Shown here piece after piece: positions 6,587 through 14,768 of a stretch of 20,324 nucleotides of DNA. The notes beneath the pieces were generated by a model. It ran no database searches and was not told the DNA's origin. It worked only from the letters and a program-made list of their open reading frames with translations. Both the position numbers and the translations under genes were made by a program. Where the stretch lies: positions 1-20,324 of IMG/VR virus record IMGVR_UViG_2088090015_000084; one strand, given 5' to 3'. The number at the start of each line of letters is the position of its first letter. Position 1 is the first letter of the stretch. Source of the DNA: a virus.

Positions 6587-8704
6587 TTAAGGTGCAGAGT
6601 TGATTGTTTGTAGTGAAGACCAGCCGATGATATCGAATGGCTGATCAAGGACTGATGATACTTTAAATTGCAAAGCCTTCCCATGTCCACGGACTTTCAG
6701 ACGTCTTGAAGTATTACTGTAGTTCGTATCTGTATGCGTTATTTGCTGAGAAGAACTCCATCTTCCGGTGTTTCCTGTTGTGGCGAAATCCCACAGACCT
6801 TGAAAGTTATAAGTAACCGGAGTTTCTAACCTAGAGTATATGTTAACCCAGTTAGTCTGAAATTTACTAATGGCTGTGCCTGATAGTTTAAATCCAGTAA
6901 TGAGATAACTGTTATACATTATACCAAAGTTATCGTAGCTTTCCCAGTCTTTATATGTATCATCTGTACGATTTGCGAAAGTAAATTTATAATTACTACC
7001 ATCCCAATAAGATACAAGGTACTTATCAAACTGTTGATCGTTGTTGCCGCTAGCAGAATATGTAATAACTTGATTACCTAAGCTGTCAACAACAAGATCA
7101 GTTAAGTTGTTCTTAGCGACGATATCGACGTTAATAGGACGCGTCACAAGTTCCGATGATAGGATGGAATGTACCTTGACATCGCTTGGAGAAATAGTCC
7201 AAGGATAGAATGCATTAGTCCTGATGTTGTAATTCAACACCCTGTCGTATTCGTAAATAGCTTCTATGTCAGACTTCGGTTCACTCTTATACAACCAACG
7301 GATATGCCCGTCTGTCTTATCGAAGAACCCACGAGCGTATCGCTTACTGACAACAGGAATGCTGTCGTAGAACGTCTTGACAGTATCGTACGTCATGCTT
7401 TTAACAGTAGGCATTGTCTGCCCACCTTGCATGATGTAGATGCCTTCACTGTTCCACCAAGCAGGGAAACCACCGACGTTAACGAAAGAAGAGTCAGAGA
7501 TTGTGCTGATGTCAGCGATCTTCAGAACAGCGTAATCATTCGCGGTAAATCCAAGCCCGGTACTCCCGGTGATAAACCACACTCCGTTGGCCGCGAATAC
7601 ACAAAGACCTCCCGGAACTGTGAACATCTTGATGATTGTTCCTGCCTCTGGGATGGTGATGACACCACCGTCGGAAGGAAGGAGATCGAAGAGATCTTCT
7701 GCGGTAGGATCGTTGACTTGGTAGGCATTCCCATAACCAGCAGTGCTCTCAAGGATTTGAGTGAAGTAAATATTACTGTTGAAACCTACGTAGTTAATCC
7801 CTGAGTAAAAGACACGTCCAGAGAAAAAAGCACACGCAGAAGGTCTTTGAAAACCTGTCGTAGTGCTTAGAACTCCAGTCAGACCGGATGCAGTATTTCG
7901 ATCTTGGTTTGAAAGGGTGAGAACGAAATGTCCCTTAGGAGCAGGAGTATTTCCAGAGGTAATACGATTAATGCTAGGTGTCGTAGCATCAAAATTATCT
8001 GAAGAGTCTTTAAACCTCCACATAACATCAGCGTTACTCGGCAGTGTAGTTTGTGCAGTATCCCATGCAGCTAAGTTAGTTGCATTCCAACCTTGATTGT
8101 AAAGGTTATAATAATGAGAAGTATTGAGACTGCCTAGAGTTGTATTAGGACGATCTGCAACAGTATAAGGGTCTGCAGCAGCTCCTTCGAAATCCCTTAT
8201 CTTAATTGTGATGTTTGTCTTAGTAGCTGTATGAGCGTCTATGTCGTAAGAAATACGCATAGGTTCGCAATACGGATGGGTTACGATTAAATAACCATTG
8301 CCGTCGCAAAACTGTGCCTCAACAGTATCTGGAACAGGTGCACCAGCAACAGGAACTAAAGTAACAGTAGTAGCCTGTTCTCCTGACGAGAAGATGCCTG
8401 TACCATTCGTTTCATAGAAATGAAGAGTATCACCGACTTGAACGACAGCTAGTGTGACGTTACCGTTACCGGCTACGTTTTGCCACAAGTAAGTCTTAAT
8501 AGCAGAGGAAGATCTATCGATAGTTTTAGTATCAAAGTCTTTTTCTAAGTCTATTGCAGTCCGACGATAAACTGACCCATCTATATCAAACTCACAATCA
8601 TACGTCTCAGTAACAGCCTTATCAGGGAAATTCATCCCTGTCGCTTCTGTTACCAGTCCGTTGATAAAACTATTCTCAACGAGGGTCGCGGCTTTCTGAG
8701 CCAT
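6587..8704 (-). CDS. Tail tubular protein B-like nozzle protein (T7 gp12-like)
   Basis: A 705-residue protein, against 794 in T7 gp12. The N-terminus (ENSFINGLVTEATG, residues ~9-22) is typical of podovirus nozzle proteins that begin by describing an inner platform loop. The middle, around residues 285-360, carries the usual run with FFSGRVFYSGI, IYFTQILES, DPTAEDLFDLLPSDGG and GTIIKMF. It is followed by LCVFAANGVWFITGSTG, the beta-propeller part that lines the DNA channel. The rest is beta-rich with many Tyr, Trp, Ser and Asn residues. Six copies would close the tail tube beneath the adaptor ring. The start overlaps the tail tubular A stop as TGATG, the same neighbour as in T7. Confidence 0.9.
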   Translation of the reverse strand: MAQKAATLVENSFINGLVTEATGMNFPDKAVTETYDCEFDIDGSVYRRTAIDLEKDFDTKTIDRSSSAIKTYLWQNVAGNGNVTLAVVQVGDTLHFYETNGTGIFSSGEQATTVTLVPVAGAPVPDTVEAQFCDGNGYLIVTHPYCEPMRISYDIDAHTATKTNITIKIRDFEGAAADPYTVADRPNTTLGSLNTSHYYNLYNQGWNATNLAAWDTAQTTLPSNADVMWRFKDSSDNFDATTPSINRITSGNTPAPKGHFVLTLSNQDRNTASGLTGVLSTTTGFQRPSACAFFSGRVFYSGINYVGFNSNIYFTQILESTAGYGNAYQVNDPTAEDLFDLLPSDGGVITIPEAGTIIKMFTVPGGLCVFAANGVWFITGSTGLGFTANDYAVLKIADISTISDSSFVNVGGFPAWWNSEGIYIMQGGQTMPTVKSMTYDTVKTFYDSIPVVSKRYARGFFDKTDGHIRWLYKSEPKSDIEAIYEYDRVLNYNIRTNAFYPWTISPSDVKVHSILSSELVTRPINVDIVAKNNLTDLVVDSLGNQVITYSASGNNDQQFDKYLVSYWDGSNYKFTFANRTDDTYKDWESYDNFGIMYNSYLITGFKLSGTAISKFQTNWVNIYSRLETPVTYNFQGLWDFATTGNTGRWSSSQQITHTDTNYSNTSRRLKVRGHGKALQFKVSSVLDQPFDIIGWSSLQTINSAP

Positions 8705-9498
8705 CAGAAACCTCGACGTCTAGAGAAATTAGGGAGTTTAGAGAAGTTATGGGCGTTGTCGTTAATTCTTTCTGAATTAGGAATTTCAGTCCTAGTCTTC
8801 TGGAGATGTCTCCAGTTACGACGAGCAGACTGTTCCGCCTTCTCATGGCCTGTTTGTTTCAGTTCAGCCCACGCAAGACTTTTCGCTTCAGACAGAAGCA
8901 GAGCAAACTGCTGTGGCTGAAGTTCAGGAATGAAATCATCTGTTCTTTCGAAGTTTGCTATTTTCAAACCATAGCAAAGACTCTTACTACTCTGGAGAGT
9001 ACTATCTACTTCAGAATCGTAAGAATCAAAGAAGATTTCATTGTCATCAAAAGAAGTATAATAATGAGGGGCAGTATCATTTCTATAAGTAAATGTAAGA
9101 ACAAAACCAGCCATCGAGTGTTCGAAAGAACCTATTTCAGTTCCTTCTAAATTCCCGCTGTGCATATAGTCAATGAAATCAACAGGAGGTAGGTAAGTGA
9201 GATCAGTCCAATTAGGAGTCGTAGACCCGAGGGTTTTAGTATCATACTTAACCCATTCAATACGTTCGATGTTGTCCGGCTTCGTCATCAGAATAGGTTT
9301 ATTCGGATCAGTACTTGCCGTGAGATTAAAGACAGTTTTGTTTGTAGTGAGATCACCGCGGGTGATGATGTCGTCATATACAGTCTTGATTATGTCAACG
9401 ACTTGCTGACTTTCAACGCTATCTGTAATGGAGTTAATCTCATCACTGTCCATTGATGATAGGACTGTTTGAGTTAGTTCAAGTAATGTATATTTCAT
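8704..9498 (-). CDS. Tail tubular protein A-like adaptor (T7 gp11-like)
   Basis: A 264-residue protein immediately before the nozzle gene. The N-terminal helices ([20 protein letters not shown], then [20 protein letters not shown] at residues ~28-47) match podovirus head-tail adaptors, as do the central beta-sandwich residues [11 protein letters not shown] (77-87), [10 protein letters not shown] and [18 protein letters not shown]. The helix [20 protein letters not shown] (195-214) follows. T7 gp11 has 196 residues; here the C-terminus is extended by a basic tail ending NFSRRRGF. Twelve copies are expected to join the portal to the nozzle. The ATG overlaps the upstream tail-fibre stop as ATGA and the stop overlaps the nozzle start as TGATG, which fits stoichiometric co-translation. 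Confidence 0.9.
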   Translation of the reverse strand: MKYTLLELTQTVLSSMDSDEINSITDSVESQQVVDIIKTVYDDIITRGDLTTNKTVFNLTASTDPNKPILMTKPDNIERIEWVKYDTKTLGSTTPNWTDLTYLPPVDFIDYMHSGNLEGTEIGSFEHSMAGFVLTFTYRNDTAPHYYTSFDDNEIFFDSYDSEVDSTLQSSKSLCYGLKIANFERTDDFIPELQPQQFALLLSEAKSLAWAELKQTGHEKAEQSARRNWRHLQKTRTEIPNSERINDNAHNFSKLPNFSRRRGF

Positions 9499-11150
9499 CG
9501 CATCCTTCGAGCCTGTATGTAAAAAGCATTGATTTCAGCATTGGATGTTGCAAAGATTGCAGAAGCATTTAAGAAGTATGTCGTTGATCCTGCTAGAGAA
9601 ATTCTAGTACTTGGAAGGCTATGCATCACAACAAAATCCGCTGTAGATGCAATACGATTTTCAGAACCAAGACCTATAGCAGCTATCAAGTTATTATTAA
9701 CGGTAGAGATTGCTGAATTAACTCGTGTAGTCGTTGTAGCTCCAGCGGTAGAGTATCGAATTTGATATGAAACATCCCAATCTCCTGCTGTAAGTGCAAT
9801 AGAAGCTAAGTTAGCAACAACAGTAGACGTCAGAGATACACTGACACCGGAAGCCGAAATAACTTCTCCGATATACCCAGTAGGTGCTGAGTCGTTTGTA
9901 TTAGTCCCTTGGATATCAATTCCACCGTTACCCGACCTAGACAGATCGCCCGTAGTATCTGCTATAAGAAGAGCTGAGTTTTGAACCAACTTACCAGTCG
10001 TTAAGTCAAATCTAGTTGCAGCGTTATCTGTCGCAGACGCCGGACCTGTGACGTCACCTGTTCCTGCCGGAGCAACCCACGTACCGTCTCCGCGCCAGAA
10101 GGTTGAAGACGAAGCGCCTGTACCGCTGTTGAGATTAGCAACAGGGAGATTGCCAGTGACGCCCGTACTCAACGGGAGACCTGTTGCGTTAGTAAGTGTA
10201 GCTGAAGCGGGAGTGCCTAAAGCACCTCCTACGAAATAAGCAGAGCCTGTACCAACTTCGTCAGTAAGAGCACTTCTTAAGTTAGCAGAAGAAGGAGTAG
10301 CAAGGAAAGTAGCGACACCAGTGCCAAGGCCAGAAACGCCAGTGCTAATGGGCAGTCCTGTCGCATTTGTTAGTGTTCCTGAGGCTGGGGTTCCGAGAGC
10401 ACCACCTACGAAGTATGCACTACCAGTTCCTACTTCATCAGTAAGAGCTGTCCTTAGATTAGCGGAAGATGGAGTAGCTAAGAAAGCAGCTACACCTGTC
10501 CCTAACCCTGATACACCTGTGCTAATTGGAAGACCTGTAGTGTTAGTAAGGGTTCCGGAAGTAGGAGTACCTAACACAGGAGTTGTGAGTGTAGGTGCTG
10601 TTAACGTCTTATTTGTTAAAGTTTCTACGCCAGTTAGAGTGGCAAAGTCATCATCACTGAGAGCAGTATTAAACTGATCTCTAGTACCAGTAAGAGTATT
10701 AGAGGCAAGATCAACCGTCTTATTTGTCAGAGTAGCAGTATCAGCGTTAAGAGTAGTTTCATCGACATTAATCGTCAAAGTACTGCCCGGACCTGAATCA
10801 CTTAAATTGATGTGGTTCCCTGCAGTAAGAACTCTTTCATTCTGAAGTTGTGGATCATTCGAAAGAGTTATGTACTCGGCATCAACAACAGCTCCTGCAA
10901 CGACAGTGCCGATGTAGTCTTGAAGTTGAGAGAATGTAGCCGGTTCTTGTTCCGTCGTTGCGTCAGGAAGATTAATAATACGATTGCCGTTCATGTCGAA
11001 GTCGGCATTCATATGATTAGGCGTAGTGCCGTCACGACTAACTGTATTTTCTACAGCGACAGTCGTGAGAGCGTTGTTATTAGCCAACGTAGTTACAACA
11101 GAACTTTCATTCTGGAGGTTGACAATATTACTGAGGGTTAACTTTGTCAT
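9495..11150 (-). CDS. Tail fibre protein with tandem 59-residue repeats
   Basis: A 551-residue protein. The N-terminal part contains [14 protein letters not shown] (residues 49-62) and [13 protein letters not shown] (69-81), the pattern found where podovirus and siphovirus fibres attach to the virion. Residues ~140-192 hold two LTNKT units (141-145 and 178-182), a common trimeric shaft element. Residues 193-331 hold two full copies and one partial copy of a 59-residue repeat. The segment [20 protein letters not shown] (347-366) is a typical connector before fibre tips. The C-terminal domain (~420-551) is beta-rich with [13 protein letters not shown] and a basic end, and probably binds the host receptor. 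The ATG overlaps the collar-protein stop as TAATG. Receptor binding is inferred from family knowledge. Confidence 0.9.
   Translation of the reverse strand: MTKLTLSNIVNLQNESSVVTTLANNNALTTVAVENTVSRDGTTPNHMNADFDMNGNRIINLPDATTEQEPATFSQLQDYIGTVVAGAVVDAEYITLSNDPQLQNERVLTAGNHINLSDSGPGSTLTINVDETTLNADTATLTNKTVDLASNTLTGTRDQFNTALSDDDFATLTGVETLTNKTLTAPTLTTPVLGTPTSGTLTNTTGLPISTGVSGLGTGVAAFLATPSSANLRTALTDEVGTGSAYFVGGALGTPASGTLTNATGLPISTGVSGLGTGVATFLATPSSANLRSALTDEVGTGSAYFVGGALGTPASATLTNATGLPLSTGVTGNLPVANLNSGTGASSSTFWRGDGTWVAPAGTGDVTGPASATDNAATRFDLTTGKLVQNSALLIADTTGDLSRSGNGGIDIQGTNTNDSAPTGYIGEVISASGVSVSLTSTVVANLASIALTAGDWDVSYQIRYSTAGATTTTRVNSAISTVNNNLIAAIGLGSENRIASTADFVVMHSLPSTRISLAGSTTYFLNASAIFATSNAEINAFYIQARRMR
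10158..10220 (-). repeat. Tail fibre repeat, partial copy 3 (21 codons)
   Basis: This encodes fibre residues 311-331, starting [20 protein letters not shown]. It matches the first 21 residues of the unit with two changes from copy 2 (Gly to Ala, Ile to Leu), then diverges into the [14 protein letters not shown] connector. Confidence 0.85.
10221..10397 (-). repeat. Tail fibre repeat, copy 2 (59 codons)
   Basis: This encodes fibre residues 252-310, beginning [20 protein letters not shown] and ending VGGA. The four residue differences from copy 1 are Thr/Ala at two sites, Ala/Thr and Thr/Ser. Confidence 0.95.
10398..10574 (-). repeat. Tail fibre repeat, copy 1 (59 codons)
   Basis: This encodes fibre residues 193-251, from [20 protein letters not shown] to SAYFVGGA. 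It is followed without a gap by copy 2. By hand comparison 55 of 59 residues match copy 2, while about 47 of 177 bases differ, almost all at synonymous positions. Confidence 0.95.
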
Positions 11151-12064
11151 TAAGTTTTAATACAAGTCATCACGACGAGCGTAGACGGACGAGCTTCTGT
11201 TCCACCGTCAGATGAAGATGTTGCGGAGAAGCTATGGCTATGTGCCGTACCGGCAGTCGTAGTTCCGCTATATGCGTGGGTGTGGTTACTGCTTTCAGTG
11301 CTTGTAGAGCCTGAAAAACTGCTAATAACATTCAGACCGAATTGACCACCACCTGTCGAGGAGGTTGTTCCTACAACGAGGTTACCACTTCCACTACTAT
11401 GCGTATGCGAACTGCTTTGATTTCCAGTGTTTCCACCGTACGTATGTGTATGGTTTCCTTCGGTACCAGTATTTCCTGAAACAGTGTGGGTATGGCTTTT
11501 ATTCTGGTCAGTCTGAAGATCACCAACCTTAGTTGCTGAAGTCCTAGAACGACGATAACGACCAGCAGTAGTAAGATCAGGAAGAGTGACTGTTCCTGTA
11601 TTCATAGCCCAAGGGGATACGAAGAAGGAAGAGGTTCCTGAAGATCCTGCTGAACTGGATAGAGTAATTTGTGTAGAAGAGTCTACAGAAAGAATTGTAG
11701 TACCTGCAGAGATGCCCGTGCCGAAGACGTAGTACCCTGCTTTAAAACTCGTAGTCGTCGGAATACTCGTAACTACAGCATTGCCGTTTGTACGTGTTCC
11801 TGAAGAAGTTATGCTCATGACAGCAAAGAGGCCGCTGTATGTAGAAGTAGAGATGACTGAGCCATCTAGCTCCAACCATCCGGTAGGAGCAACAGGAGCT
11901 GCGAAGTCTGCAATCATTCCTGTAAAAGCAGACGTACCAATGCTAGCCCAGCTTCCGCTGCCAGCGCCATCTGCGACGTAAACCGTTCCAAGGGACGCTG
12001 AATCAGCACCTTTCGGTTCGTGTAATTCTGAGCCTGTCAAAGAGGCGTGTGAGACGTTTGCCAT
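11150..12064 (-). CDS. Tail-collar domain fibre/tip protein with HxH motifs
   Basis: A 304-residue protein. The phage tail collar fold begins near residue 54 ([19 protein letters not shown], 54-72) and ends with the characteristic [16 protein letters not shown] at the C-terminus. The usual collar element [10 protein letters not shown] lies at 155-164. About 65 residues between FAVM (80-83) and this element hold an apparent inserted beta domain ([20 protein letters not shown], 109-128). After RYRRSR come five HxH motifs, at 191-193, 205-207, 220-222, 261-263 and 275-277, in Ser/Gly/Thr-rich sequence. In T4 gp37 and gp12 such motifs coordinate metal ions along a trimeric tip. The N-terminus ([20 protein letters not shown], 6-25) is a short virion-attachment type. 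It probably forms a second host-recognition fibre or fibre tip. It lies just after an intrinsic terminator, with AAAGGA before its ATG. Confidence 0.9.
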   Translation of the reverse strand: MANVSHASLTGSELHEPKGADSASLGTVYVADGAGSGSWASIGTSAFTGMIADFAAPVAPTGWLELDGSVISTSTYSGLFAVMSITSSGTRTNGNAVVTSIPTTTSFKAGYYVFGTGISAGTTILSVDSSTQITLSSSAGSSGTSSFFVSPWAMNTGTVTLPDLTTAGRYRRSRTSATKVGDLQTDQNKSHTHTVSGNTGTEGNHTHTYGGNTGNQSSSHTHSSGSGNLVVGTTSSTGGGQFGLNVISSFSGSTSTESSNHTHAYSGTTTAGTAHSHSFSATSSSDGGTEARPSTLVVMTCIKT

Positions 12065-12081
12065 AGAATTCCTTTGTTATG

Positions 12082-12103
12082 AAAAGGGGGACCGAAGTCC
12101 CCC
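12082..12103 (-). terminator. Intrinsic terminator after the capsid genes
   Basis: On the minus strand GGGGGAC pairs perfectly with GTCCCCC around a TTCG tetraloop and is followed directly by TTTT. It lies in the 51-base gap between the decoration gene and the collar-fibre gene. It should end a fraction of late transcripts and leave capsid mRNA more abundant than tail mRNA; read-through must occur, as no promoter is visible downstream. Confidence 0.85.
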
Positions 12104-12115
12104 GATCCAATATCC

Positions 12116-12607
12116 TTACGGACGCTCGTAACGGACGGTGATCTTCACAAGACCCGTAGTGAACGCCGTAGCGGTCGTACGAGAAGCGGTGAAGTAACCG
12201 ACGTTGGTCGTGGCAACGCCACTACCCACCATTGCGCCAGCCTGCGTACCACCCTTGCGGAGGACGACCTTGTTTCCAACGGTCATCGTAGCGGTGACGA
12301 AAGCGGCGAGAATGCCGTCATAGTCGATTTCAGTAGAAGCATCGGTGCGGATGAGACCGACGTCAATCGCGGTGCCAGTTGCGGCAGCGGTTTCAACGAG
12401 AATCTCAACTTCCGTAATCTTCACCCCAGCAGGGAAGAAGATATTTTCATCGACGATATTCTCGGCTTCAGTCAGGGTGACGAGGTTCAAAGTGAACTCG
12501 ATTTCCCGTTCTTTACCGTTAGTGCGATATTCGCCGCCAGCACCAGACACAGTCTGTTCGACGCCGAACTTCTGGCGGAGACCGCCAATATCAGTATAGG
12601 GAGCCAT
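12116..12607 (-). CDS. Probable capsid decoration/minor head protein
   Basis: A 163-residue protein without recognised enzyme motifs. After a short N-terminal arm (MAPYTDIGGLRQKFGVEQTV) come alternating hydrophobic/polar strands: REIEFTLNLVTL (33-44), GVKITEVEILVETAA, GTAIDVGLIR, and a final GLVKITVRYERP. This is a beta-sandwich pattern typical of decoration or head-fibre proteins. The gene follows the major capsid gene by 16 bases, has AAAGG before its ATG and is closed by a strong terminator. It shares the capsid gene's relatively GC-rich, C-ending codon use, which suggests high expression. The role is inferred from position and composition; a tail or vertex protein is possible. Confidence 0.75.
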   Translation of the reverse strand: MAPYTDIGGLRQKFGVEQTVSGAGGEYRTNGKEREIEFTLNLVTLTEAENIVDENIFFPAGVKITEVEILVETAAATGTAIDVGLIRTDASTEIDYDGILAAFVTATMTVGNKVVLRKGGTQAGAMVGSGVATTNVGYFTASRTTATAFTTGLVKITVRYERP

Positions 12608-12623
12608 GTGTTAGACCCTTTCT

Positions 12624-13583
12624 TTAAGCAACTTGGTCGGTGTCACTGAGGACAACGCACAGGTTTTCAGGACGGAACACTTGGACGCCATACTCACAAA
12701 TGGTCAGGAACTCAGTCTGCTGGAGGTCTTTATTGAACTCCGACTGAACCGTAGGCATCTGACGGAACGCAGCAATCCACGGAAGGGTATTGCCGGGCTC
12801 AGCCGAGAAGAACAGGTTTGCAACGCCAACCGTGACAGACGCGCCATTCACCGTCTCCGCGATGTCGCGGGGGAGGTAGTTCGACACATAGACGTCAAAG
12901 CCGTAGATGCTGAAGCGGAACTGGAAACCAGAAACCAAACCTTCATTGACCATGTTGCCCCACTTCGGCATCGGCGACAGCAGGTTAACTGCGTTCGTCG
13001 AATTCTCGATTGCAAAAGCACCCGAGGCGTCAATGATGGCGGTGAGATTACGCATCGGGACGTTCGCCTTACGGAGAGCATACTCCGCAAGCATGAAGTC
13101 TTTCAGCGAAAGCGTTTCGTTAGTACCCTTAGCAACCCAGCGATGCGCAGCACCGTTGATGTTGTTGAGGTTAGATGCGGTCTGCGAAGCGTTGGCGCGA
13201 TTGAACACGCGGGCTTCGAAGCCTTTCATCAGAGCGCGGTGCTGCTCAGGGGCGAAAGCCGACTGAATTTCAGCGCTCCAGAACGAATCACGCTTAAACT
13301 TTTCCGAGATCGAATTGGCCGAGTACTTGTACTGGTCAATTGCGAAGGTGAAGTTACCAGTATCAAACTTCTGATACTTGATGGCCTGACCTTCCGCGAA
13401 GTCCTGCTGTTCAGCCTGACCCAATCGGGGAATATTTAGCGTAGTGCCGTCCGGGAAATCCGTGATCGTTCTGACAAACCGCATGGCGAACAGATCATCC
13501 TGAAACATCCTCGTGATTTCACGAGAGTAGAGGTTTGCGCGAATGAAATGTTCATTAGTTAGGGTTGAAAAACCACTAGCCAT
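12624..13583 (-). CDS. Major capsid protein
   Basis: A 319-residue protein; T7 gp10A has 345. The order fits HK97-fold capsid proteins of podoviruses: an N-terminal arm (NEHFIRANLYSREITRMFQD, residues 10-29), an E-loop/strand region (GTTLNIPRLG, DFAEGQAIKYQKF), a spine helix with DSFWSAEIQSAFAPEQHRAL (99-118), a P-domain stretch with AEYALRKANVP and LTAIIDASGAFAIE, and a terminal TICEYGVQVFRPENLCVVL. No N-terminal delta domain is present, and the separate scaffold-like gene lies directly upstream, as expected for assembly with a free scaffold. Its Shine-Dalgarno is one of the best in the window, consistent with the most abundant virion protein. Confidence 0.9.
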   Translation of the reverse strand: MASGFSTLTNEHFIRANLYSREITRMFQDDLFAMRFVRTITDFPDGTTLNIPRLGQAEQQDFAEGQAIKYQKFDTGNFTFAIDQYKYSANSISEKFKRDSFWSAEIQSAFAPEQHRALMKGFEARVFNRANASQTASNLNNINGAAHRWVAKGTNETLSLKDFMLAEYALRKANVPMRNLTAIIDASGAFAIENSTNAVNLLSPMPKWGNMVNEGLVSGFQFRFSIYGFDVYVSNYLPRDIAETVNGASVTVGVANLFFSAEPGNTLPWIAAFRQMPTVQSEFNKDLQQTEFLTICEYGVQVFRPENLCVVLSDTDQVA

Positions 13584-13591
13584 GAATGTAG

Positions 13592-13598
13592 TCTCCTT
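13592..13598 (-). promoter_or_regulatory. Strong ribosome binding site of the major capsid gene
   Basis: The minus strand reads AAGGAGA, eight bases before the ATG at 13581-13583. Its first A is the last base of the scaffold gene's TAA stop. A near-perfect anti-16S match is not seen before most other genes here, which rely on overlaps. Confidence 0.8.
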
Positions 13599-14389
13599 TA
13601 GTGACCGTATGCATTCCAGTCACCATCGTTGAACTCGTCTCCGAGTGCGATGGCATCTTTAAACATCTGGTCTTGGATTTTCGGTGTACGGTAGAGAGTT
13701 GGGTTTTCCTTCCTCAACTTTTGGTAATAAGCGTTAGTACGCTTCATCGTCGGTGCGAAGGGGTCTCTTCGCTGGGAGGATGTTGGAGGGCTCTGGAAGT
13801 TCTCATCACGCTTCTGACCTTCAATGCCGAGAGTTCTATAAAGAACTGACGGGTGCTTTCGGGCTAAGTCGTTGACGAAATCTTTGTCAAGGCCAAGTTC
13901 TGCTACCTGTTGTTTAAGAACACTTTGGTATTGTGGACCGTAGTGTTCGGCGAGTTTTTTCTCGACTGCTTTGTAGTTCTGTTCTTCAAGACGTTGCTGC
14001 TCACGAGCAGACAACTTCTGTTCCAACAGTTTCTCAATATCGTCGGGATTAAGGACGGGTCGCGTATCTTCCACCGGGGTGTGTTGTGTTTCGATCTGCT
14101 GCTTCTGGTTTACTAGTTGGTCTAGATATTCCTTCAGCTTTGGTCCCGCGTTGTATTCTTCTCTCAACTTAGTCCAGTCTTGACGGAGTTCGTCATGACG
14201 TGCCTTAAGATGATCGACGTATTTGTCCGCCTCGACTTTACCTCTTGCGATAGCTTTGTACATATCAGCTTCTGATTCGTACTTACTACGGTCGAACTTA
14301 CCACCGGGTCCGGTCAGTTCAGCGAAATAGTCTTTGTTCGGATCGATCTGGATCTGGTCTTCCTGATTAGTATCGTTTAGTAAATCCAT
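13598..14389 (-). CDS. Scaffold-like capsid assembly protein
   Basis: A 263-residue, strongly charged protein placed between portal and major capsid genes, the usual scaffold position (T7 gp9 has 307 residues). The acidic N-terminus (NDTNQEDQIQIDPNKD) leads into GPGGKFDRSKYESEADMYKA (27-46), a segment often seen in podovirus scaffolds. Long Glu/Lys/Gln-rich helices follow at ~50-105 and ~115-165 and are likely coiled coils. The C-terminal part is Pro/Arg-rich around 205-225 and ends DGDWNAYGH. It would guide capsid polymerisation and then leave or be retained. The ATG overlaps the small upstream gene as TAATG. The assignment is by position and composition, with a partial sequence pattern. Confidence 0.82.
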   Translation of the reverse strand: MDLLNDTNQEDQIQIDPNKDYFAELTGPGGKFDRSKYESEADMYKAIARGKVEADKYVDHLKARHDELRQDWTKLREEYNAGPKLKEYLDQLVNQKQQIETQHTPVEDTRPVLNPDDIEKLLEQKLSAREQQRLEEQNYKAVEKKLAEHYGPQYQSVLKQQVAELGLDKDFVNDLARKHPSVLYRTLGIEGQKRDENFQSPPTSSQRRDPFAPTMKRTNAYYQKLRKENPTLYRTPKIQDQMFKDAIALGDEFNDGDWNAYGH

Positions 14390-14511
14390 TAGTAGCTCCT
14401 GATTACTTCGATGAGTTCTTCTTTAGTCATAGTCGTCCTTGCGATGTTCTCGTCGGCGTAGATAACTACAACGTCAGGGCTGTTTTTATGGATGTTAATT
14501 AGGATATTCAT
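14389..14511 (-). CDS. Small 40-residue protein of unknown function
   Basis: The minus strand has an ATG at 14509-14511, overlapping the previous stop as ATGA, and ends TAA at 14389-14391, overlapping the scaffold start as TAATG. The protein begins MNILINIHKNSPDVVVIYAD and ends TKEELIEVIRSY, so it has a beta-alpha-like composition. Without it, about 118 bases would be non-coding in an otherwise gap-free operon, and the double overlap strongly supports it as real. The function is unknown; it may mainly couple translation between its neighbours. Confidence 0.75.
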   Translation of the reverse strand: MNILINIHKNSPDVVVIYADENIARTTMTKEELIEVIRSY

Positions 14512-14768
14512 TGCTCTCTCTGGTCTAGAGTTATAAGTTCTTTAATGGAAGCAATCATACTTGCACAACCGTTGTAGTGTGCCTGAAGATAAGCCCAATT
14601 CGGATTAGCGTAAGTTCCCTTACTACGTTCCGTCTTGCCGAGTTCTGCTTCCTTCTCGTTTAGGAGTTCATATAACCGTGATAGGACTGGCCTTGCGCCG
14701 TACAGTTGGTTATTGAAGTTCTGTCGTTCTTCTTCTGTCTTTAGGTTTTTGGTCCAAACCGTTAACAT
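14508..14768 (-). CDS. Small 86-residue helical protein after the portal gene
   Basis: The ATG directly abuts the portal TAA. The protein is polar and helical, with KTEEERQNFNNQLYGARPVL (10-29), RLYELLNEKEAELGKTER (31-48) and a final IASIKELITLDQREQ. No membrane segment is seen. Podoviruses often carry such a small gene between portal and scaffold, but I do not recognise the family. It may help head assembly or bind DNA or terminase; this is only inferred from location. Confidence 0.8.
   Translation of the reverse strand: MLTVWTKNLKTEEERQNFNNQLYGARPVLSRLYELLNEKEAELGKTERSKGTYANPNWAYLQAHYNGCASMIASIKELITLDQREQ

Noticed and set aside
7169-7804. A 211-codon plus-strand frame opposite the nozzle gene
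   Set aside because: The composition is not protein-like (scattered Cys, Arg, Val), no start signal is seen, and the opposite strand encodes a clear tail tubular B protein.
10158-10574. Tandem repeats considered as a CRISPR or non-coding array
   Set aside because: The period is exactly 59 codons, the frame is preserved and changes are synonymous; it is a coding repeat in a fibre.
12065-12115. Promoter for the tail genes after the internal terminator
   Set aside because: The gap is almost filled by the terminator and the ribosome binding site, with no -35/-10 pair or phage-polymerase-like repeated motif.
12633-13439. A 268-codon open frame on the plus strand opposite the major capsid gene
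   Set aside because: It begins with TTG, has no ribosome binding site or recognisable protein pattern, and lies wholly antisense to a well-supported capsid gene. Its openness follows from the capsid gene's codon bias.
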